Of a stretch of 64,000 nucleotides of DNA, positions 1 through 10,009 are shown piece by piece. A model generated the notes under the pieces. It saw nothing but the letters and a program-made list of their open reading frames with translations, was not told where the DNA came from and did no database searches. Source of the stretch: Apophysomyces variabilis (Eukaryota > Mucoromycota > Mucoromycetes > Mucorales > Mucoraceae). Within the stretch, counting starts at the first letter, position 1. Every line of letters starts with the position of its first letter. Both the position numbers and the translations under genes were made by a program. Where the stretch lies: positions 434,001 to 498,000 of the forward strand of contig MZZL01000380.1 of assembly GCA_002749535.1 (NCBI GenBank), read 5' to 3'.

Positions 1-6
1 GACCTA

Positions 7-1153
7 ATGCAAACGCCATCGCAAGTATTGGAGCAATGTGGTGGTCAAGTCGATCCCCATGCATTTGATCCGACGCCATTTCCACTGACAGACCAAGACA
101 AACCTGCCATGGACATGTTCAGTTCTTCGTCCTCTTCGACGCCATCACACGAAGCTTCGATATGTCAATTCTGGGATGCGCCTTCTATGCAAATGTCAGG
201 CGTGACACAAAACACAGATGGTCCACTGACGAAAGATGCATTGATCTGCAGTCCAGCCTTGTTTAATTACCGACACTTGGAATCGTTGTACCCTGCTGAC
301 CATGTATCTTCGGAAGGTAATAAGGATAACAACAACAAAATAATAAACAAAAAGAAAGGGCGGAACCGGGAAAGACAAAGTGAATGTTCATACCCATTAT
401 ACTCATGTCTAAAAAACAACAACAATAATAATAATAACAATAATAATAATAATAGTAGGGGTGCGTGAGGACAATCGATCCTCAGGGCAAATATCTCAAG
501 ATGTGTTGTTTACTTCCAACCAACACCGTGCCAGTGCACCGATGGTTCATCCTATTTCCGATCTATCTTCTCTACCGAACAAAAGACGACATACAGAAGG
601 ATCTATTTTAGTTTTTCGGGAAGGAAGCACCGAAGAAGATGAAGAAAAACGTAAAAACTTTTTGGAACGGAACAGACAAGGTCGGTATAAAATTAAAAAG
701 GGAGGGGCGGCTATTTTTTTTTTGACATGAAAGAGATATTGACGTCTTTTTTGGGGGTTCAAAAAACCCTAAACTCAAGCTGCGCTCAAATGCCGTCAGC
801 GAAAAAAGCAATGGTTGGCCAATCTTCAGCATAGAGTTGAACATTTGACATCGGACAACGAACATTTACAACAACAGGCGATCACACTTCGGGAAGAAAT
901 TCTGAATCTCAAAACATTGTTACTGGCACACAAAGATTGTCCCGTGGCTCAGGCAAATGCGTTTGTCCCCCTCGATCATTCACCACCACCAACATCCTCC
1001 TCCTCTTCCTCCTCATCAACACTTCCTCCTCTCCCTCTCCCTCTTCCTACTCTTCCAACTCCGTCTCATTCCATCTATTCAAATGCCTCGGAATTACCCT
1101 CCTCTTCCTCTTCCTCCTCTTCCCTTGTATTTCATTCAGAAAGGCTGAGATGA
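7..1153 (+). CDS. Atf1/Aft1-type bZIP transcription factor
   Basis: Exons 7..316, 459..680 and 780..1153 join in frame to 301 aa. The frame is open to the window edge (no stop before the ATG at 7), so the N-terminus may continue upstream. The junction of exons 2 and 3 creates the basic region RNRQAALKCRQRKKQW (about residues 172-188), followed by a leucine zipper to about residue 230. The KRKNFLERNRQ...KCRQRKKQWL signature is that of the ATF/CREB-like Atf1/Aft1 stress regulators, which bind CRE-type DNA in the nucleus, usually downstream of a MAP kinase. The N-terminus is Ser/Thr/Pro rich; the C-terminus has Ser and Pro runs. Intron 1 is AAT/AAC-repeat rich and ends in tandem acceptors (TAGTAG). 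Family is secure; the target pathway is inference. Confidence 0.88.
421..458 (+). repeat. AAC/AAT trinucleotide microsatellite in bZIP intron 1
   Basis: Imperfect AAC/AAT repeats fill the 3' half of intron 1 (317..458) of the bZIP gene. Read through, the repeat would encode a poly-Asn run followed by a frame change, so it is interpreted as intronic. Confidence 0.7.
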
Positions 1154-1442
1154 AAAACACTCAAAAAAATTACCTATTTTGAACGCGTCACAGGGACATG
1201 ATGTGCAACGCAAACGTCATGGTGTGATTCTGAAGGAGAAAAAAAAAGATAAATAAGGAAAAAGGCGATGGTTATGTATATATATTTTGTTTGCGTACAT
1301 GTTCACTGTCTGTTTGGGCAAAGGGGGGTATCAGTATGAAACAGAAAAAAAAAAGAAAAAGAATAGAAAGAATTGGGGGGGAAATAATGATACATAGAAA
1401 AAAAAAAGGATAATAGAGAAAGCAATGATTATTTTTCTTTTT

Positions 1443-2567
1443 CTACACGGATGACTTTCGTCTGTGTACGCTGAATACGCGTTTGACCTTGGTTGTCAAT
1501 GATTTTCGTCTTTCCTTCAGCGACTCACGTCGTACGGCTGGATGGATTTCGGTCTTCAAAGAATCGGTATGCACGGATGTCGGAGTGGGTGGCAAGGATC
1601 CGGAAGAAGAGACAAACGAGCCAGAGGGATCCACAAACATACTATGACGATGGGGGACCTTATCGGAGTATTGACTGGTACGGTGCAAGTCAAGCGAAGC
1701 ACTCTTGGGCGGAGTGTAACCTTCTTCGGCAATAGTAGACAATGAAAACGGTCCGTCTTCATCCTTGAAAATTAGTTTACTATCTCTCCTGTTCTCTTGC
1801 TCTGATGCTTGTAGTACTTCCTCCTCCTTCAGCTGCTCAACTACAATCTGGTCTTGTTCCGTTTCATTATATTCTTGTTTTAGTTCTTGTTTCTCATCAT
1901 GCTGCTCTACTTCTTCTTCTTCTTCTTCCGTTGTAATAGAAGGCTCAGCTGAGGATGGCTCGTCCTCTTCCGTGGAAATCTCTTCTTGTTCTTGATCTTT
2001 AATTTCTTCTTCCGCCTCCGACTTGTCTTTTTCGTCCTGCTCATCTTGTTGCACTAACTGGATTTCTCCGACGGATACACTCTCCTCTTGCTGTTCGTGT
2101 TTCTGCACCTTCTCCTCTTCCTTCTCCTGCTGCTGCTGTTCTATGACAATCACTTGTTCTTGCACAACAGGCTCTTCTTGTTCTTCTACTTCTTCTACTT
2201 CTTCTACTTCTTGTACTTGTACTTCTGTTTGTGGCTCTTGTACCGATTCTTCTACTGTAGGCTCCTCCACCTCGACCAGGACTTCTACGCGTTCTTGAGG
2301 AGGCAGAGACTCTTGATCTATCGAAACGAACAAAAGATTAGTAAATGGTCCCTTTTTTTTCCTTGAAATGAGTTTAGCTAGTGTTTCCATACCTGATAAG
2401 CAGTGTGTCAGCAGTTCGTTCTCATGTAAAGAAGGCTCCGTTACAGGCAAGACCTGTCCGATCTGTTCATGCTCAGGTACGAAGATCTCCCTTGCAATAG
2501 TTTCAAAAGGATCGGATCGAACTGTCCATAGCTGTTGAAGATAAAGTATAGAATAAACTCGGAGCAT
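1443..2567 (-). CDS. Acidic Glu/Gln/Val-rich protein of unknown function
   Basis: An uninterrupted frame of 374 aa. A consensus intron (CAG|GTATGG ... GATAG) at 2318..2392 is 75 bp, a multiple of three with no stop, so splicing gives 349 aa and retention 374 aa. The central part is a long Glu/Gln/Val low-complexity region, probably disordered or coiled. The C-terminus is basic and carries RRxS-type sites (RRESL, RRKSL, HRRKSS), suggesting phosphorylation by basophilic kinases. The N-terminal 50 residues (WTVRSDPFETIAREIF) look more globular. A TATAAAT lies about 110 bp upstream of the ATG. I do not recognise a family. Confidence 0.6.
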   Translation of the reverse strand: MLRVYSILYLQQLWTVRSDPFETIAREIFVPEHEQIGQVLPVTEPSLHENELLTHCLSGMETLAKLISRKKKGPFTNLLFVSIDQESLPPQERVEVLVEVEEPTVEESVQEPQTEVQVQEVEEVEEVEEQEEPVVQEQVIVIEQQQQEKEEEKVQKHEQQEESVSVGEIQLVQQDEQDEKDKSEAEEEIKDQEQEEISTEEDEPSSAEPSITTEEEEEEVEQHDEKQELKQEYNETEQDQIVVEQLKEEEVLQASEQENRRDSKLIFKDEDGPFSLSTIAEEGYTPPKSASLDLHRTSQYSDKVPHRHSMFVDPSGSFVSSSGSLPPTPTSVHTDSLKTEIHPAVRRESLKERRKSLTTKVKRVFSVHRRKSSV

Positions 2568-3674
2568 TATTTTTTTGTCTTTTTTAGTTTCTTTTTTTTC
2601 AAAAACGAAAACAGAAAAGAGATGAGAAATGGGTCGAAAACGATATCGTTTAACTTTTTATTTGATAAAGCGCGAAAAAAATTTATAGTCAGGTGGTTCG
2701 CTGTCGACCCAAAATGAGAAATATCACTTTTTTTTTGGTGCGTGAACGTGCGTATACGGTTTAACGTATGTTCATTCCCTTTTTTTCTTGGCCCTTCTTC
2801 TTATTCTTACTTCCTTGTTGACAGTCCACTGTTTTTATTTCTCACCTTCATGACTGAACACATTGTATTGTTTGTGCATGAAAAAGTTGGCACCAACTCC
2901 GAAGTCTTACCAAACCTTGCCTTTGGCTGTGTCAGTGATGTATCTGCAGGGTGTAAACTATGCATGTTACATGGTGTAAAGTGATACACATAAATTTATT
3001 GAGATTATTTTTTTTGTTTCTTTGTCCAAACGTTTCAAAGCACTGACGCATCCAAAAATTAAACAAGGAAAGAAAGACACTTATCTAAATTCCCCCCTTT
3101 TCAGTTCGCCTCCGGGAAAGAGAGAAAAAAAAAAAGAAAAGAAAAGGTTGGAAAAATAAAAAGGTTTTCCTTGTGCTTTTCCCTTTTTCCTTCTTCTTCA
3201 ATTTCAACTTCTCACATTTTATAAATAACTGTACAACATTTAGATTGAACAAGTTGCAGAAGACGTATATCATCTGGTCATTGCCTCTTCTAGCCAAAAG
3301 TGGCGCAAGCAGAATAATATAAGTGCATTACCCCATTCTCTCCCAGAAAAAAAAAACGAAACACATCGTTCTTCTTTTCTGACTGGTTATGCTTTTCAAG
3401 ACAAAAACATTGTATGCTATATGACTTCTTTTCTATTTTGGTAAAGCAGTAGACAACAATGGAAGGGGTAGAGTAAGCCCAAAGTTTGTCCCTGTTCTGT
3501 GCGCTATGGCTAAAGAAAAAGGGTGCGAGTTGCACAATGGAACAAGTTTATCAAGGCATTGGCCCCCCGCTTCAGCGTGACCGTGTTTTCCAAAGACAGC
3601 GAACAGATAAACATGTTTGGCTTGTCGCTTTTTTTTCTTCTTATTTTCTCCGCCCTGAACAAAACCGAAACGCC
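2568..3674. other. Divergent intergenic region, no gene seen
   Basis: AT-rich DNA with poly-A/T and poly-C runs between the divergent acidic-protein and bS21m genes. It holds both promoters. Short frames here lack codon bias or recognisable motifs. Confidence 0.6.
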
Positions 3675-4214
3675 ATGTTGCGAACTTCATTCCTTGGCTT
3701 GGCACGACGATTGACAACAGGACCAGCATGGACAAGAACCATGTCCACAAGTGCAGCAGCAGCTTCTAAAGTAGAAGCAGCAACAAAGACGGAAGCACAG
3801 GTCGAAGAAGAACAACCCGTCACACGAACCACCTTTGCTTTACCAAACACCTTCGCTGCTGATCTCCATTTGCCCAAACAACTAACCACCTCCCTGGAAC
3901 CTTATGCTGGACGTTCGCTTGCTAGCTTTAATAACCCTCACACAGCCTATAAACGCCTGAACTCTATCCTCTTTGCAAATAACGTTCGACGTGAGCTTCG
4001 TGCTAATATGTACTACGAAAAACCCAATGTGGCAAGAAGAAGAAAGAATATCGAGCGTAACCGTAAATTGTTTGGCGCCATGGTGCGAAAGAAAGTGGGT
4101 CTTATTATGCAGATGAAACAAAGGTAAGAACACAATGAGACCACACTTTTGGCGTCAGTTAAACTCATAAGCTGTTTTCGCTTTTTCTTTTCTGTCTCTC
4201 TTAGGGGCATGTAA
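3675..4214 (+). CDS. MRP21: Mitochondrial small-subunit ribosomal protein bS21m
   Basis: Exons 3675..4123 and 4205..4214 give 152 aa. The C-terminal 60 residues match the bS21 family: RRELRANMYYEKPNVARRRK followed by a basic stretch and VRKKVGLI. The N-terminus (MLRTSFLGLARRLTTG) is a typical mitochondrial targeting sequence and is followed by an Ala/Glu-rich linker. The chosen ATG begins that presequence; the frame is open further upstream. The last coding exon is only 10 nt (completing Arg, then Gly-Met-stop). bS21m sits in the mitoribosomal small subunit near the 16S-type rRNA 3' end. Confidence 0.88.
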
Positions 4215-4448
4215 ATCAGCAAACAACAACAACAACAATAAGATAGACAAAATAAAAAGCATCCGTTTTCCTTGTTCCTTTTTCTGATGTATCCAGATGT
4301 ACATAAGATCACCGGCTCCCCCAATGCTAACTTGTTTAACTTATTTTTGTATCCGGATTATGATCACTTCAGAGTGACAGAGGAAGAAAAAGAGTGAAAG
4401 AAGAGAAAAAGAACATAATCAAGAAGAACAGTCAATATTTCTGCGGAT

Positions 4449-5738
4449 TCAGTAGCCAATATTCAGCTGAGCGGGTTTATTTATGTTTTCCATTCGGCAT
4501 AGCTGACGCACAATGTAATGCCATGCATCCTGCTCTAGACCCACACGTCGTCCATGTTCCCACAGTTTTCGTCGCTTATATTCGTACGTTTTGTCATCAA
4601 TCCCTCGTAAGATCTCATCCAGTCGATGGACTTCATCCCTTCGCACGCGGACAATAAACGAATCCCAATCCACATCGTCTTCAAATGGTTCAATAATCCC
4701 ATCTGCAATAACGACCGGTACAACCCCAAATGCGATAAATTCCCAGATCCTAGTCGTATCCAGTGTCCATCCCATCGGACAAAGACCGTATTTGGCACGT
4801 GCTAGTTTCTTGCCGTATTCCTTATCTGCAACCCACTCTCCGATTTCGTACCCAGGGTACTTGTTAAAATGCTGAAAAAACAAAGCACGGATGCCGTTCG
4901 AATACTCATCATCCACGGTGGTTGTGGGACAGCACCCTTGGAAGAGAGCAAAGATATCACGTCTGCCGGTCTTCGGGTGGCCTTCTTCTGTCAGATAGTC
5001 AAGTGGGTTAATTCGAAGATGGTGTAGTATTCGAGTAGCAGACGGAATGACGATGTCTCGATGGAACCGATGGCGATGCATCCATTTGGGTCGCTTATCA
5101 CCCACCGTCTTGAGGAAAATGGCCGGCTGGAATCGGTCTTGTTTCTGATAATAGGTGGATATTTTGTCCATAGGATGTACTATAATATGCGTCCGGCCTG
5201 CCGTTTGATTCCACCATGGGTTGTCATGAATTACAAAGTTCATCATCGGATCGACATATTTGGCATCGACATCGCAACGTTCATCCCATCTCCATTCAGA
5301 CTTAGACCAGCAGTTATACAGGTAACACGCTCCAAAAAAGGGTATAAAATAGAAGTCGGCTTCTTCCGGATTCTTTGTTACGTACAGTTGATGAAAACGG
5401 CTCTCTGGATCGACAAGCTGATTATGTAGAATGATCTCCGAATTGTAATTGCTCTCGTGACATCGGCCATCCTGCACCGATTTAGGGACTTGGAATTCAT
5501 TAGGTGGTTCGTAGACATAGATCTTTGGCTTGCATATGGCATCCGAAAGTGGATTCGGCCAGTAAGACGAAGCATCGCGAAGGGGTAATGGGGGTGCGGG
5601 CGGTTGTGCTCTTCTCCGAGGGAAAAATGCCACGCTCAGGATTAACAACGCGCTACATATTAATAGGGATATCCACCGTCTATTTAGCTGGAGTATGGTC
5701 GGCATAAGATAATGAAGGAAAGGGGAGGGTTTTGGCAA
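4449..5738 (-). CDS. Exostosin-like family GT47 glycosyltransferase, type II membrane protein
   Basis: Single uninterrupted frame of 429 aa; the alternative start at 5705 (MPTILQLN) gives 418 aa. A short N-terminal tail, one hydrophobic anchor (LLICSALLILSVAFF) and an RRR stop-transfer cluster predict a Golgi/ER type II protein. The lumenal part has exostosin hallmarks: KIYVYEPP, a DFYFIPFFG block, the PMGWTLDTTRIWEFIAFGVVP-like acceptor region near the C-terminus and a final acidic/aromatic segment. Family members transfer sugars in glycan or wall polymer synthesis. The sugar and acceptor cannot be read from sequence. It is convergent with bS21m. Confidence 0.85.
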   Translation of the reverse strand: MPKPSPFLHYLMPTILQLNRRWISLLICSALLILSVAFFPRRRAQPPAPPLPLRDASSYWPNPLSDAICKPKIYVYEPPNEFQVPKSVQDGRCHESNYNSEIILHNQLVDPESRFHQLYVTKNPEEADFYFIPFFGACYLYNCWSKSEWRWDERCDVDAKYVDPMMNFVIHDNPWWNQTAGRTHIIVHPMDKISTYYQKQDRFQPAIFLKTVGDKRPKWMHRHRFHRDIVIPSATRILHHLRINPLDYLTEEGHPKTGRRDIFALFQGCCPTTTVDDEYSNGIRALFFQHFNKYPGYEIGEWVADKEYGKKLARAKYGLCPMGWTLDTTRIWEFIAFGVVPVVIADGIIEPFEDDVDWDSFIVRVRRDEVHRLDEILRGIDDKTYEYKRRKLWEHGRRVGLEQDAWHYIVRQLCRMENINKPAQLNIGY

Positions 5739-6282
5739 CAGGGGTTTATGACCAAAGTTAAAAAAGAGTCAAAAACGACGATCAAAAGATCAGAAAAAAA
5801 GGTCACTGTGAGAATCCAAGACGATCTCAGAAACTTGATCCCGCATGTCACACACAACAAACTAAAATCTCGGGCTTCCAAAAAGATGGATACCGTCGTT
5901 TTGATACAATATATGGCTCTGATGAGGTTGATCACCTCAGTAGAAAGTCCCACTTTTTCTCTTCTGAACAGACAAAAATGAAAGAAAAAGAAATAGCCAT
6001 AGATAACCGAAAGATGATTGATCATCACCACCATCAATAGATCATAATAACGCGGCGTTGACTGTATATTCCTATTGTACCTGTTGGCACTTGATTGAAC
6101 TCACTAAGTATCTACCTTGGAGCAAAGCCTGGCAGTCAAGATCCGATCTTTAATTGCAAGCACATCTGTTTAAATAGAGAAGGAAGAGAGCACTGGAAAT
6201 GGGATTGATTTTGAACTTGAGGTGGAGCACCCAATATCCAAAAAAAGGCGTCGAAATTTCCCGCTTGATAGTTCATTTCTTC
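5739..6282. other. Intergenic region between GT47 and SFSWAP genes
   Basis: Divergent promoter region with A-rich tracts. The first 270 bases contain a 89-codon basic frame on the plus strand that resembles no family and is probably noise. Confidence 0.5.
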
Positions 6283-7439
6283 ATGTCCGCCCCGTCCCAT
6301 TCGAGGAAGCGAAGCCGTCAAGATGCCAAACAAGAAGAGCAATTTCTTGTCTTTGGCTACGAAGCACGTATATTCAACGATTCTGTTCTTGCAAAGAAAA
6401 TAGATCAAGGCGATTACTTGATTCCGTGGCGAAGTGACCCTGCGTCCAAATTAAGGATAGACAGGTACATAAGACACATGCTTCCGTCATATAATTTCCT
6501 AAGAAACACCATGCCATCAGATATGATGTACGTCACCTTTTGGAAGAACTACCTTCGAACCCAACTACAAACGAACGCATACAATCAGATCCACAATGCG
6601 ATGAAGAAAGATATGCTGATCTGGATTCAGAAGAAGAAACCTTGTTTTCCATGAGCGACGACGAACGCGACACATATCTCGGTGAGTTTCCTACCATGAT
6701 GTCTTGATCCGTATCTTGTTAAACGGACCCATGGTGTAATAGAGGAAAAACGAAAGCGGCGGAAAATGGAACAGGAAAACAAGCTCTTCCATTACGACTA
6801 CAAGAATGGCTCAGAAAATACTATAACGCCTATACAGGCAGATCTAGCTGCAAAATATAAAGCGCCTACAACCATGACCATGGTAGTTATCCAAATGCGA
6901 GCTATCCGGAGTGAAAGACTTCTAATGGCATGTTGTTTGTTTGGCTAGCCTACTACGGAAGAACAGGCAAAAATCATTGATGAAACCGCTAAAGCTGTAG
7001 TTGCTGCCGTGCATCCTAACCTGCTCGAAATCCGGATTCAAGCAAGGCAGGGAAATAATCCGATGTACAAATTCCTCAACAAAAGCGACGAACTGTATCC
7101 TTTCTACAAGCATATCTTATGGCTATCCCAGTCAGGATTGGCGGCCTACGGTAGTGATAGCAGTGATAATGAGGACGATGAAAAAGAGAGCGTTAGGTAA
7201 CGAAAACAGTCCGATTCAAGCTTTTCCTTTTTTACCTTTTCAGTAGTAGGCCACCGAGTCATATTGAAGAAGTTATTGAGAAAACTGCGAAATTCGTGGC
7301 GAAGAGCGGACAAGAACTCGAAAACCGGATCAAAGAAAGAAATGCGCATGATCCAAAATTCAGTTTTTTACAACCGGGAAACATGTATTATACCTATTAC
7401 AAAACGCAAGTAGAAACCTTCCAATCACGATCAACATGA
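6283..7439 (+). CDS. SFSWAP-like splicing regulator (DRY_EERY plus two SURP domains)
   Basis: Exons 6283..6464, 6521..6681, 6743..6882, 6949..7196 and 7244..7439 give 308 aa. The N-terminus matches suppressor-of-white-apricot: LVFGYEARIFND, LIPW, then DRYDVRHLL and CDEERY created only by removing a 56-bp intron. Two SURP modules follow, about residues 165-215 (NNPMYKFL) and 255-300 (HDPKFSFL). SURP domains bind SF1 in the early spliceosome. The protein ends straight after SURP2, so it lacks the Arg/Ser-rich C-terminus of animal SFSWAP. Exon 5 is preceded by three tandem acceptors (CAGTAGTAG), all in frame. An in-frame ATG at 6199 could add 28 residues. Confidence 0.85.
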
Positions 7440-7469
7440 GCACTTTTTATTGGTTTCTTTTTTCTTTCT

Positions 7470-9060
7470 TTATTCCAACAATGGTTGGCCCACGGGTTCC
7501 CGAGCAAACAAATTAGCATCCTGACGATCATAAACTATATGACCACGCACAAAGGTGCGATCCACAGGGCCATAGAATGAACCATCAATATAGGGTGAAA
7601 GCTTGTTCTTAAAGTGAATATCACTCTTTTGGATCGTAAAGCGGTCATTCGGACGCCACACACAAAGATCTGCATCATGGCCAACACGTATTTCACCTTT
7701 CCGGTGACCCAGTCGCACCTGATCCGCCGGTGCAGAGCTTAACCAATGCACAATCCTCTGCAACCTGAAGGGATATAAAAAGTGCCCCCAAAAGAAAAAG
7801 CATTTAGTACTTTGTTTACCAAGAAACAGATATTTGCTTACGTAACGCCTCGTTTGCGCCCTTCAGACCATAGCACAGGCAAACCAAACTGAACACTAGC
7901 AATGCCACCCCAAGCCTGACCAAAATGACCGGTCTCTAATTTTTTCAGCTCCGTGGTACATGGTGAATGATCGCTCACTACATAGTCAATGGTCCCATCC
8001 AATAACGCTTCCCATAAAGCTTCACGGTTGGCTGCTTCTCGGATAGGAGGACAGCATTTGAAATGCGTTGCCCCATCGGAGATCGCTTCGGCTGTAAAGT
8101 TCAGATAGTGGAAACACGTCTCCACTGTAAGCGGTAATCCTTCTGCTTTGGCTTCTCGGATGGCTGGTAACGCTGTGGCAGCCGAAAGATGCACGATATG
8201 CGTCCTGACAGGTGTCCCACGTTGATAATACTCCCTTGTGAGTCGAATGATCATATCAATCGCTCTTTCCTCCAGTGAGGGTGGTCGCGATTTCAGAAAA
8301 CTGGCATAGGTTCTGTCTGGAATCAACCCATCGCTTGTCTCTGTTTCCATTTCAGCATGAAATAAAAGCACGCGGTCCGAGTTCACCATCTGATCCATGG
8401 CCAGTCTCACTTCTGTCTCGTTCACGCACGGGAATTCGTCCACACCACTGTCAATAAGAAAACATTTAAATCCGCGTACACCCTGTTGCATCAACAATGG
8501 TAATTCAGACGCATTGTCAGGCACCACACCACCCCAAAAGCCAACATCGACGTGGCATTGATGTTGCGCTGCATTCAGTTTGGTTTTGAAGTTCTCAACC
8601 GTGGTGGTCGGCGGGATGGCATTGAGCGGCATATCAATCACCGTGGTGATCCCACCTGCTGCCGCTGCACGCGTGCCTGTCTCGAATCCTTCCCACTCGG
8701 TGCGTCCGGGCTCGTTTAAATGCACTAGACAACATTCCACGATGTGAGCTTTTTTTTTGTTTTCTTTTTTCTTCTGTGTTTATCTCGCTTTCTTTTTACA
8801 GTGAGTGTGATCTAAAAAGCCATCTATCCCGATATTTTACCATGGGCATCGACAAGACCAGGCATCAAGACCTGGTCCTCTGAAAGATCCATCACCTCCA
8901 AGTCTTGCTCAGGAACAGAGTGTAAGGAGGATGGGCTGTCGCCCACTTGGGCCACCTTGCCAGTAAGTCTGTCAATGAGAATGGAGGCAGACGCGCTTGA
9001 ATGTTGTGAAGACAGAATGGCGTTCTTGGCATTCACAAGTAGCCAACGGTTAGAAGACAT
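7470..9060 (-). CDS. DAL1: Allantoinase
   Basis: Exons complement(8841..9060, 7842..8724, 7765-bounded 7470..7764) give 465 aa. It hydrolyses allantoin to allantoate in purine catabolism using a binuclear metal centre. The metal-binding HxH lies in DAHVHLNEPGR, re-formed by splicing a 116-bp intron. The carbamylated Lys is in RGFKCFL, further ligands are in FHAE and VHLS, and the metal Asp is in SDHSP. The block EGFETGTRAAAAGGITT is diagnostic of allantoinase over dihydropyrimidinase. Length fits the family. No other ureide genes are adjacent. Confidence 0.93.
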
Positions 9061-9240
9061 GGGATTCTAAATGGGACGAAAGAGAGATAGCGTAATTTGA
9101 CAGACACTGGGCTACATAAAAGTATTCCTTATTTTAATTCAAGGTTTCCTGATATACCCTCTTTGGGCTGCATCTTACATGAAGGGTATTTTTCGGGCGT
9201 GCGATAGACAGCCAGCCAATCAGAATAAGGAGCAACTCGC

Positions 9241-9616
9241 TTGTGCTCGAAGAACGTTTTATTTTTTTTCCGAGAATACACAAGCCAACCGCATCAAACG
9301 GTGAGGCGATCATCAACGGGGTTTATGATGGGTACGTCTCGCAATCGTCCAGTTGATGAGAGCGAGCCTGAAGATGTGGTTGGCTTCCGACCCTGGAATT
9401 TGAGGTTCTTCGACAAGAAGACGTTTTCATTTTTGTTTCCTTAGAAAAAAGCTTTTTGTAAGCACTGTTTCTGCCCACCCCTTTTTATTAGTAGTCGAAA
9501 ACATAGACCATTTGCGCTTTTCTTTCGGGAAGGCTAAAGAGGATAGAATAGAGGTTTTATTTTTTCTGAGAATAAACAAGTCAATCAGGCGCGGCTTTGG
9601 GGAAGCCAACCACATC
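9241..9616. repeat. Pair of diverged repeats with an inverted motif
   Basis: A block near 9259-9296 (T-run, then CCGAGAATACACAAGCCAAC) recurs diverged in direct orientation near 9555-9590 (T-run, CTGAGAATAAACAAGTCAAT). The motif AAGCCAACCACATC near 9602-9615 occurs inverted near 9372-9387 (GATGTGGTTGGCTTCC), and a related copy sits at about 9281-9294. It may be a degraded transposon or duplicated promoter element. Confidence 0.4.
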
Positions 9617-9621
9617 TTTAA

Positions 9622-9840
9622 TTAAATAAGTTCAGGATTAAACACTCCTTTTGTCTGAGCAACAACAGGAGCAGGGCCAACAGCAGCAGGGCCAAGTTGC
9701 TGCTGGCTATCACCAGAAACAAACACCGAGTACGCTTGACGTAGCAATTGCATATCATGACGCAACTCGTTCATGCCTTCCACGACATCCATGGCTACCG
9801 TGGTTTGTGGCTCTCGTCGTGTTGTCAGCATATTTTGCAA
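9622..9840 (-). CDS. Hypothetical small protein or 3' exon
   Basis: A frame of about 70 aa (first ATG at 9831) reading an amphipathic helix-like stretch (MNELRHDMQLLRQAY) followed by a Gln/Pro/Ala tail ending FNPELI. Composition looks protein-like, but no family is recognised and a stop lies just upstream in frame. It may be the last exon of a gene whose 5' part is not identified. The overlapping plus-strand frame is treated as antisense noise. Confidence 0.25.
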   Translation of the reverse strand: MQNMLTTRREPQTTVAMDVVEGMNELRHDMQLLRQAYSVFVSGDSQQQLGPAAVGPAPVVAQTKGVFNPELI

Positions 9841-10009
9841 TTTGGATTGTATTGGAATGCCAATGAGCTATTGCACCAGTCGGCCTATCTGCTCTTGCTA
9901 GATCAAAAAATGTGTAGAAGACTTAAAATATCCCTTGAGGAGAGAGAGGAAATAGCGATACGGGATAAGAGGATTTAGACAAACAGTAATGGGCTGCAAA
10001 GAAATATGG

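Noticed and set aside
2023..2298. Cys/Ser-rich 91-codon frame on the plus strand
   Set aside because: Antisense of the Glu/Gln-codon repeats in the acidic protein; the Cys/Ser content is a by-product of those codons, not a secreted cysteine-rich protein.
9651..9866. Plus-strand frame with a Gln run and a hydrophobic end, looking like a tail-anchored protein
   Set aside because: Overlaps the minus-strand frame at 9622-9840, whose composition is more protein-like; no promoter or family evidence.
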